Below, piece after piece: positions 1 to 5,000 of a stretch of DNA of 5,209 bases (position 1 is its first letter; every line of letters starts with the position of its first letter). Both the position numbers and the translations under genes were made by a program. Source of the stretch: Pseudomonadota bacterium. Lineage in GTDB: Bacteria; Pseudomonadota; Gammaproteobacteria; Burkholderiales; SG8-39. Location: assembly GCA_021848555.1 (NCBI GenBank), contig JAJZUN010000260.1, positions 1-5,209 on the forward strand, given 5' to 3'. A model generated the notes under the pieces. It was not told where the DNA came from and did no database searches. It worked only from the letters and a program-made list of their open reading frames with translations.

Positions 1-288
1 GGTCACGATCATGCGCCCGACGAACTCGGCGCCCAGGTGGCGCTCCACCCATTCGTACTTCTCCGGCACGCAGTTGCGGTACTGGTTCAATGGCGAGGTG
101 CAGATGCGCACGTCGATGCCGAGCGCCAGCAGATCGCGCACGGCATCGAGCGCGCCGGCAATCGGCCGCAGTTCGCGGAAGAAGCCCGGCGAGGTGTAGA
201 TTTCATCGACCGTCTCGCGCAGGCGCTCGGATGGAATGATCGCCGACAGGATCGGCCTGCCTTTGTCGTCGCGCACCGGGTCAACCAC
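1..288 (-). CDS. 5'(3')-deoxyribonucleotidase-like protein (NT5C type), partial, motif I not seen
   Basis: The 96 visible codons match the middle of the cytosolic 5'(3')-deoxyribonucleotidase family (NT5C, HAD superfamily), which removes phosphate from deoxynucleoside monophosphates. Signature stretches are IYTSPGFFRELRPIAGAL (about residues 30-47), DVRICTSPLNQYRNC (59-73, holding the HAD motif II Thr-Ser), EKYEWVERHLG (76-86) and the start of the motif III region, RMIVT (92-96). The rest lies beyond the left edge. The best start is GTG at 286-288, overlapping the methyltransferase stop by 8 bases; GTG at 292-294 is the alternative. Neither has a clear Shine-Dalgarno sequence, so translation may depend on coupling. 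Family members normally begin with a DxDGVLAD-like motif I carrying the nucleophilic Asp. Here only VVDPVRDD precedes the conserved part, so the protein looks N-terminally truncated or catalytically altered. Family assignment is firm; activity is doubtful. Confidence 0.8.
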   Translation of the reverse strand, partial: MVDPVRDDKGRPILSAIIPSERLRETVDEIYTSPGFFRELRPIAGALDAVRDLLALGIDVRICTSPLNQYRNCVPEKYEWVERHLGAEFVGRMIVT

Positions 289-1729
289 GCACACGCAGGT
301 GGATGCAGTAGTTGTGCAGGATGTTGCTGATCCAGTCGCACCCCATGCCGAATGGCTTGAGGCCAACGTCGTCCTGACACCAGAAGGTCGTGCCGGCGTA
401 CTCGAAGCGGCCGGCGTCGCCGCACAGCTTGAACACCAGATCCCAAGCAATCGGATACTGCGCGCGCTCGAATTTCACGTTCTTGGTAACGATGGTCAGC
501 ACGCGGCCCGGCGCCATCACGTCGGCGCAGCAGTCGTAGATGCCCGCCAGCTCGTCGATGAACTGGCGATAGTCCTTGACGTTGCCCAGGTCGGCGTCGC
601 TCTCCGAATAGGTGGTGCGCAAGCCCTTGGCCTGTCGCGCCTTCTGGCCCTCGTCCGACACATGCATGCCGGGGTTGTGCAGGATGCGCCAGTAGGGCGG
701 GCTGGTGACGGTATACGCGACTGGCTGGAAGTCGGCGGGGATCAGCGCCGCCGCATCGCGGGCGTCGCCGTGCAGCACTTCCCAGCGCTCCGGCCGCGCG
801 CGGCCGGCATCGGCCACGCGGGTGCGGGCGATGTCAGCCCAGGCATCGCCCAATTCGATGATGACCGCCCTGCGGCCGGCGTCGAGCGCGGCGACCGCCG
901 TTGACCCCGTGCCGCCCATGGGGTCGAACACCACGGCGTCGGCTTCCGTCAGTTCTTGGACGAAGGTCTGCACCAGTTCCTCCGGGAACTTGGCCGGGTG
1001 CAGGATTTCCTTCTTGCTGCGTGGCTTGGGCTTGGGCTTCACCCACTGCTCGCGGATCGCCGGCACGCCGACGTGCAGCGTGGGCAGGTCGGCATGCACC
1101 GGCCCGATTTCCTGGATGGCTTGCAGCACGTTGACGTAGGTCGGCGCGGCGATGTCGTCGGCCAGGCCGATGCGCTCGTCGCGCAGGCGGAAGCTCTGCC
1201 GCGCCAGGCTGGATAGCACCCAGGGCAGCGGATAGCGGCCGGTGGCCGTCGCCACTTCCTGCGAGAGTAGCACGCAGAAGCCGCCTTCCCGTAGGACCGC
1301 GCGGCAATTGGCGAGGAACTGGCGCACGTCGGCAGCGTGGTCGCCGGCCTGCTGGGCAAGTACGGCGCCGCCATGGCGCATGTCCACCACGATGAAGTCG
1401 AATGACGTGAAGTCGGTTTCGCCATAGCACCAGCGGCCGATGTCGGCCGGCGCCACGGTTTCGCGGAACAGCATGCGCCCATGCGCTGCGATGGCTGGGC
1501 GGTCGTCGGAAACGGTAATTGCCATCACCCGCGTCAAACGGCCTTCCGGGGCGTACTGCTTGGTGAAGAACTGGATCAGCCCACCATACAAGGCTTCGTC
1601 GTCGGCCAGGTGGAAGAAGCTTTTCTGGAACAGCAGCCAGTCTTTCCAGGCCAGGTCGTTGATGCGGTTTTCCAGCGTGCGTTTCGGCTTCGCGGGGGCA
1701 GCGGCGAGTCCGCGTTGTGCAGTCGGCAT
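281..1729 (-). CDS. DNA methyltransferase (N4-cytosine/N6-adenine type), 482 aa
   Basis: This is an S-adenosylmethionine-dependent exocyclic-amino DNA methyltransferase, probably the modification half of a restriction-modification pair. The C-terminal half has motif X-like HPAKFPEEL (residues 244-252), the AdoMet-binding motif I DPMGGTGST (269-277), an acidic motif II end VIIEL (289-293), HGDARD (320-325) and catalytic motif IV TSPPYW (342-347). The Ser/Thr-Pro-Pro-Tyr form favours N4-cytosine, but N6-adenine cannot be excluded. The tail, WCQDDVGLKPFG through SNILHNYCIHLRV, is typical of the methylase group that carries DLGN-DY-FI-EL segments, so the C-terminus seems complete. Residues about 22-220 look like a second, degenerate methyltransferase fold: NDLAWKDWLLFQKSFF, LIQFFTK, FDFIVVDMRHG in place of motif IV, then VRQFLANCRAVLREGGF. 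The ATG at 1727-1729 follows the upstream stop by 2 bases and has GGAGGT at 1736-1741, 6 bases away, which fixes the start. The target sequence cannot be read from the protein. Confidence 0.93.
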   Translation of the reverse strand: MPTAQRGLAAAPAKPKRTLENRINDLAWKDWLLFQKSFFHLADDEALYGGLIQFFTKQYAPEGRLTRVMAITVSDDRPAIAAHGRMLFRETVAPADIGRWCYGETDFTSFDFIVVDMRHGGAVLAQQAGDHAADVRQFLANCRAVLREGGFCVLLSQEVATATGRYPLPWVLSSLARQSFRLRDERIGLADDIAAPTYVNVLQAIQEIGPVHADLPTLHVGVPAIREQWVKPKPKPRSKKEILHPAKFPEELVQTFVQELTEADAVVFDPMGGTGSTAVAALDAGRRAVIIELGDAWADIARTRVADAGRARPERWEVLHGDARDAAALIPADFQPVAYTVTSPPYWRILHNPGMHVSDEGQKARQAKGLRTTYSESDADLGNVKDYRQFIDELAGIYDCCADVMAPGRVLTIVTKNVKFERAQYPIAWDLVFKLCGDAGRFEYAGTTFWCQDDVGLKPFGMGCDWISNILHNYCIHLRVRG

Positions 1730-1731
1730 GA

Positions 1732-2808
1732 TTACACCTCCGTCAGTGTGGCAATGGGTTTGAGGACGCCGGGCAGCACGTAGCGGTTCGCCGTCTTCGT
1801 GCCGGGCGCGTGGCTGTCCTGAGCGTCCAGTCTGGGTGGGTAGAAGTAGCAGGGCGCACCGTCCGGCAGCGGCCGGGCGATGCGTTCGAATTCGTCGCGC
1901 CCGATCCAGCCGACCAGGTGCAGGGCGAAGTCCTGGCGCGGGAACACCTCGCGGAAGCGCCGCGCATCGTACTGACTGGTCACGGCCGGCTGGTCGCCAT
2001 CCTGGGCGGTCAGCGTCATGGCCTGCCCGCTGCGGTACAGGTGGTCCTTGGCGGCGTCGTCCAACTGGATCGCCAGAAAGGAGGCAAAGCCGGCGTCGGA
2101 TAGCTGCGCCGCGTCGGCAAACGGCAACGCCTTCTGCCGCGCCTGGCCGCCGCGCTCGTAGACGGCGTTGCCGGCGCCGGGCATACCGGCGGGCCATTCC
2201 AGCGTCACCGTCAGGCCGTCGCCGGCCGCTTCGCGCGCCTTGATCGCGTCCGGGTCCACCAGCGGGCGCTCAGCCGCGCTGTCAGGGAAGGCCGCCCACG
2301 GGTAGGCAAGGACGGGCTTCGCCGAACGGTCTGGCTTGGCCTCGACCGACACGGCGAACACGTAGACCTCCTTGTGCTTCCTGTAGTCCTGGGGAACCAA
2401 CATCGGGAAGAACAGGTGCCACTGCGCCATGCTGTGATCGACGCCCGACAGCAGGGAATCGAACGAGAACGGCGAGCGAGGCGCCTCGATGAACTGCGTC
2501 AGGACGTGGAAGGTCTTCACGTCCGCCCCCACCTGGCCGCGCTTGCCCTGGAAGGTGAAGTCGAAGGCGTCGTGCTGGCGGTAGCTCTTGTCCTGGGTGC
2601 CGGCGCGGATGCCGAGCGACTCGGCGAAGCGGCGGATCAGGCTTTCGTTCACCTTGCCGCGCGCGATCCGCGCCACCCGGCGCCAGGCGTCCTTGTCCAT
2701 GCGGTTGTAGGTGTAGGGCACGCCGCTCTTGATGGCGTAGCGTACCGCCTCGCGGATGTCGTCCGGCTCGGGCCGCAAAGTGACGACGTCGGGGCCCGTA
2801 ACGGTCAT
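1732..2808 (-). CDS. Putative restriction endonuclease with PD-(D/E)XK-like core, 358 aa
   Basis: I do not recognise a named family. The N-terminal third holds a pattern compatible with a PD-(D/E)XK nuclease: a helix with Glu55 (GKVNESLIRRFAESLG), then HDAFDFTFQGKRG with Asp80 or Asp83, then GADVKTFHVL with Asp96-Val-Lys98 as the (D/E)xK element. The spacing of about 13 residues between Asp83 and Asp96 is normal for that fold. The C-terminal part contains FALHLVGWIGRDEFERIARPLPDGAPCYFYPP (about residues 294-325), a GWI-x-x-(D/E)-F segment I associate with uncharacterised nuclease-like proteins. No signal peptide or membrane segment is visible. Its ATG overlaps the upstream stop as ATGA, with GGCGAGG just before it, and its stop lies 2 bases before the methyltransferase start. 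Position directly beside a methyltransferase is the main argument for a restriction role. A DNA-binding or other accessory protein is the alternative. Confidence 0.6.
   Translation of the reverse strand: MTVTGPDVVTLRPEPDDIREAVRYAIKSGVPYTYNRMDKDAWRRVARIARGKVNESLIRRFAESLGIRAGTQDKSYRQHDAFDFTFQGKRGQVGADVKTFHVLTQFIEAPRSPFSFDSLLSGVDHSMAQWHLFFPMLVPQDYRKHKEVYVFAVSVEAKPDRSAKPVLAYPWAAFPDSAAERPLVDPDAIKAREAAGDGLTVTLEWPAGMPGAGNAVYERGGQARQKALPFADAAQLSDAGFASFLAIQLDDAAKDHLYRSGQAMTLTAQDGDQPAVTSQYDARRFREVFPRQDFALHLVGWIGRDEFERIARPLPDGAPCYFYPPRLDAQDSHAPGTKTANRYVLPGVLKPIATLTEV
1736..1741 (-). promoter_or_regulatory. Ribosome binding site of the methyltransferase gene
   Basis: GGAGGT on the minus strand lies 6 bases before the ATG at 1727-1729 and inside the last codons of the upstream nuclease-like gene. 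It is a near-perfect Shine-Dalgarno sequence. It settles the methyltransferase start even though the reading frame stays open far upstream. Confidence 0.85.
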
Positions 2809-3278
2809 GACGCCTCGCCGCCCTTGTCCTTGCCCGGCACGAACATATCCGGATTCCGGACATCCGTGAAGTTGGACGGTAGGGGATGCAGCCGCCCTTC
2901 TGTTCCTCCATAGCCGGCGGACTCACGCCGCACACCTCGCAGGTGCTCAAGCGCGTCCCAGACTGCAGCATACCAACCTGAACCACGGCCGAGTTGATCG
3001 GCAGGGAGCTTAGCTAGTCGAGTCTCCAGCGCGGTCATTGCATCGGCAAGTGAGGGCCCGATTTCAACAGGCAGCCAGTCAGCGCTAAGCACGAACTCCG
3101 TGCAAGGAATCATGTCAAGGTCGCCGTCCTCTGATGACTCCAGAATTTCGTTGGCTTGGTAGGCATTTGGAGCGCAGACAACCCAAACACCTTTGCTATA
3201 TCGGTCATTCCATGCCAAGAAGGTGAAGTCGTGCTCAATAATGAGTAGATCAATGCGCTTGGGGTCATGCACAGCCAA
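2805..3278 (-). CDS. Unrecognised 157-aa protein, first gene of the operon
   Basis: The product is not recognised. It begins MAVHDPKRIDLLIIEHDFTFLAWNDRYSKGVWVVCAP and looks like a soluble alpha/beta protein with a short beta-rich start. The middle is acidic (ESSEDGDLDM), a helical segment follows (LADAMTALETRLAKL), and the Gly- and Pro-rich tail (about residues 117-157) is probably disordered. I see no catalytic motif, zinc ligand set, helix-turn-helix or membrane segment. The start is TTG at 3276-3278, chosen because GGAGG at 3286-3290 sits 7 bases upstream; GTG at 3270-3272 would be too far from it. The stop overlaps the nuclease-like gene by 4 bases (ATGA), so translation of the two is probably coupled. 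The first two thirds of the gene are visibly less GC-rich than the two genes after it, which may mean a different origin. As the first gene behind a candidate operator it could be an accessory or control protein, but nothing in it shows this. Confidence 0.65.
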   Translation of the reverse strand: MAVHDPKRIDLLIIEHDFTFLAWNDRYSKGVWVVCAPNAYQANEILESSEDGDLDMIPCTEFVLSADWLPVEIGPSLADAMTALETRLAKLPADQLGRGSGWYAAVWDALEHLRGVRRESAGYGGTEGRLHPLPSNFTDVRNPDMFVPGKDKGGEAS

Positions 3279-3285
3279 AGCCTAA

Positions 3286-3290
3286 CCTCC
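3286..3290 (-). promoter_or_regulatory. Ribosome binding site deciding a TTG start
   Basis: GGAGG on the minus strand is 7 bases from the TTG at 3276-3278. No ATG in this frame has a comparable site, so this element selects a non-ATG start for the first operon gene. The weak start codon may keep its level low. Confidence 0.75.
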
Positions 3291-3324
3291 GATATCTCAC
3301 CAATCCTTTGGGATTGCCCATGAT

Positions 3325-3356
3325 AACATGCACGCATGTATACATGCGTGCATGTT
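3325..3356. promoter_or_regulatory. Perfect 32-bp palindrome, candidate operator of the minus-strand operon
   Basis: The two 16-base arms are exact reverse complements, centred between 3340 and 3341. Each arm is itself an inverted repeat: ACATGC-AC-GCATGT at 3326-3339 and ACATGC-GT-GCATGT at 3342-3355. There are thus four copies of one half-site in symmetric order, separated by a central AT. The element ends about 47 bases upstream of the TTG start, in the position expected for the operon promoter. Two adjacent dimer sites of this kind usually serve a cooperative repressor or activator. The central TGTATACA could also supply a -10-like element, but I found no convincing -35 partner. No regulator gene is visible in the window. 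Cruciform or hairpin formation is an alternative role. Confidence 0.75.
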
Positions 3357-3364
3357 TAACGCCG

Positions 3365-3377
3365 CCCGTCCTACGGG
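3365..3377. repeat. Short hairpin next to the palindrome
   Basis: CCCGT and ACGGG form a 5-bp stem with a 3-base loop, 8 bases from the large palindrome. It has no T-run on either side, so it is not a convincing terminator. Its role is unknown and it may be chance. Confidence 0.3.
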
Positions 3378-3507
3378 TAGATATTGAAGCGCATGGCCGT
3401 ATTGCGCCCGCTGTAGGGACGAAGGACAGGAGCATTACGTGCGCGTGACAAAACAACCCGATTCCTGCCCGAAACGCCTCGCTTCAGCCCCCATTACGAA
3501 ATCAATT

Positions 3508-3528
3508 CGTCGGACACGCCGTCCGATG
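3508..3528 (-). terminator. Possible terminator hairpin of the membrane-protein gene
   Basis: TCGGAC (3510-3515) and GTCCGA (3521-3526) pair around a 5-base loop, and a G-T wobble plus one more pair extend the stem to 8 bp. Read on the minus strand, it begins 4 bases after the TGA (3532-3534) that would end the membrane-protein frame before the insertion. The following minus-strand bases are only moderately T-rich, so this is a weak intrinsic terminator at best. It would separate that gene from the restriction-type operon. Confidence 0.35.
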
Positions 3529-3548
3529 GGTTCAAGTCCGGCAGGCTG

Positions 3549-3552
3549 CTAG
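3549..3552. repeat. Target site duplication CTAG, left copy
   Basis: CTAG directly borders the left inverted repeat and is repeated at 5018-5021. IS701-family elements are known to duplicate a 4-bp YTAR target, which CTAG fits. Because CTAG is its own reverse complement, it could also be read as part of a 17-bp inverted repeat. Confidence 0.8.
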
Positions 3553-3565
3553 TCTTACTGTGTCA
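3553..3565 (+). repeat. Left terminal inverted repeat of the IS701 element
   Basis: TCTTACTGTGTCA is identical to the reverse complement of 5005-5017. Similarity beyond 13 bp is only partial (a TTTAA-type stretch follows on the left, TAAAC on the right). Confidence 0.9.
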
Positions 3566-3609
3566 AGTTTAACCGAACCCTGCCGATAGAGGATTCATTC
3601 CATGTCGAC

Positions 3610-3615
3610 GGGAGG
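3610..3615 (+). promoter_or_regulatory. Ribosome binding site of the transposase gene
   Basis: GGGAGG lies 5 bases before ATG at 3621-3623. The in-frame GTG at 3618-3620 would be only 2 bases away, so ATG is the better start. Confidence 0.75.
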
Positions 3616-3620
3616 ATGTG

Positions 3621-4994
3621 ATGGGAAATCTGGCGGAATTGGAGCGTTATCTTGATTACCTGTGCGAGGTTTTGGGCCGTGTTGATCGGAGCACCGGCTT
3701 GAAGGACTACTGCCGAGGGTTGATGCTGCCGATCGCACGTAAGAGCGTCGAGCCGCTGGCGGCCTATTCCGACCCGCTGCATGTGGCGGCCAAGCACCAG
3801 TCGTTGCACCATTTCGTAGCCAAGTCCGAGTGGTCGGACAGTGCGGTCATGGGCCGCGTGCGCGATTGGGTCATGCCGGCGCTTGGGTTGGATAGCGGGA
3901 ACTACTGGATCATCGACGACACGGGTTTCCCGAAGAAGGGCAAGCACTCGGTCGGCGTGGCCCGGCAGTATTGCGGCCCACTGGGCAAGCAGGACAACTG
4001 CCAAGTGGCGGTCAGTCTCTCGCTCGCAAGCGAACAGGGCAGCATTCCCATCGCGTACCAACTCTACCTTCCCAAAGATTGGGCGGCGGACCCGGTGCGT
4101 CGCAAGACGGCAGGCGTTCCGGCCGATATTGCGTTCGCGACCAAGCCCGAAATCGCCTTGGCGCAGATGCGTCAGGCCAAGCTGGCGGGTGTGCCCATGG
4201 GCATCGTGATGGCGGACGCGGGCTATGGTGACGAAACCGCCTTTCGTGACGGCATCACCGAACTGGGCATGCGCTACGCGGTCGGTATCCGGCCGGCCAC
4301 CACGGTCTGGGCACCGGGAACCGCGCCACTGCCGCCCAAACCCTGGTCCGGTCGCGGCATACGGCCGACGCGGCTGCGCCGGGAGCCTGGTCACGAACCG
4401 GTTGCGGTGAAGACACTGGCGATGGCATTGCCACCGCAAGCTTACCGCACTGTCGCCTGGCGGGAAGGCACCCATACCGAACTCTCCTCTCGTTTCGCCG
4501 TGGTGCGGGTTCGGCCCGCGCACCGGGATTATCTGGGTACCGAGATGCGCCCCGAGGAATGGCTCCTGATCGAATGGCCAGCAGGGGAAGCAGAGCCAAC
4601 GAAATACTTCCTCTCCACCGCGCCGGTCGATGCCACCCCGGAACAATTGGTCTTCGTCACCAAGATGCGCTGGCGCATCGAGCGGGACTACCAGGACCTC
4701 AAGCAGGAGTTCGGCCTCTCGCACTACGAGGGGCGAGGCTGGCAGGGGTTTCATCACCACGCCACCCTGTGTATTGCGGCCTATGGCTTTCTCGTTGCTC
4801 AGCGCCTCAGTCATGGCGGCTCCAAAAAAAACCGTGCTCGGCCAGAAACATCTTCCCTACCCGAAGATTACGTCCCTCGCGGCAGCCGGGCGAGCGCAGC
4901 GGCATGTACCGGACTCCATTCCAACACTGCGATTTCTCATCGCGCAAGCGATCGCCAGCACGCTTCGGCGATGCCCTTGCTGTGGCGGGGGTAG
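3621..4994 (+). CDS. IS701-family DDE transposase, probably frameshifted near its C-terminus
   Basis: This is the cut-and-paste transposase of the element (DDE_5/IS701 type, RNase H-like fold). In 457-residue numbering, the first catalytic Asp lies in WIIDDTGFPKKGKHSVGVARQYCG (Asp99/Asp100), the second is Asp199 in VMADAGYG, and the Glu is Glu354 in the YREK-type pattern R350-x3-E354-x6-K361 (RWRIERDYQDLK), followed by EFGLSHYEGRGWQGFHHH. All catalytic parts are intact and the length is normal. The family-like tail, however, is split. This frame is good up to LPEDYVPRGS (residues 413-422), while the expected continuation AQRHVPDSIPTLR and RCPCC lies in the next forward frame at 4894-5004, whose TAG (5002-5004) abuts the right inverted repeat. 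As written, the last 35 or so residues are out-of-frame sequence. An eight-A run at 4824-4831 lies upstream of the break. The protein may be inactive or impaired; a single-base sequencing error is also possible. Confidence 0.9.
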   Translation: MGNLAELERYLDYLCEVLGRVDRSTGLKDYCRGLMLPIARKSVEPLAAYSDPLHVAAKHQSLHHFVAKSEWSDSAVMGRVRDWVMPALGLDSGNYWIIDDTGFPKKGKHSVGVARQYCGPLGKQDNCQVAVSLSLASEQGSIPIAYQLYLPKDWAADPVRRKTAGVPADIAFATKPEIALAQMRQAKLAGVPMGIVMADAGYGDETAFRDGITELGMRYAVGIRPATTVWAPGTAPLPPKPWSGRGIRPTRLRREPGHEPVAVKTLAMALPPQAYRTVAWREGTHTELSSRFAVVRVRPAHRDYLGTEMRPEEWLLIEWPAGEAEPTKYFLSTAPVDATPEQLVFVTKMRWRIERDYQDLKQEFGLSHYEGRGWQGFHHHATLCIAAYGFLVAQRLSHGGSKKNRARPETSSLPEDYVPRGSRASAAACTGLHSNTAISHRASDRQHASAMPLLWRG

Positions 4995-5000
4995 ATATGT

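Noticed and set aside
236..904. Plus-strand 222-codon open frame opposite the methyltransferase gene.
   Set aside because: It lies fully antisense to well-conserved methyltransferase motifs, including TSPPYW, and has no domain of its own.
3328..3448. Short plus-strand frames starting in the palindrome (for example MHACIHAC...).
   Set aside because: The repeated residues simply follow from the palindrome bases; there is no ribosome binding site and no recognisable product.
3526..3552. GGGTTCAAGTCC resembles a tRNA T-loop and might mark a tRNA 3' end or attachment site.
   Set aside because: The bases around the TTCAAGT loop do not pair into a 5-bp T-stem, and no complementary 7-base acceptor strand or anticodon arm is found upstream.
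3439..3552. Plus-strand 37-codon frame from GTG with AGGAG 6 bases upstream, ending at the TAG of the left CTAG.
   Set aside because: No recognisable product, no promoter, and it runs antisense through the terminator-like hairpin and the original end of the membrane-protein gene. The good ribosome binding site alone is not enough.
3555..4814. Long open minus-strand frame of 419 codons opposite the transposase gene.
   Set aside because: Composition and lack of any motif show it is the antisense shadow of GC-rich transposase codons.
4824..4831. Run of eight A as a programmed frameshift site in the transposase gene.
   Set aside because: The frame stays family-like for about 20 residues after the run (ARPETSSLPEDYVPRGS), so the break is further downstream. 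A -1 slip here would also lead into the wrong frame.
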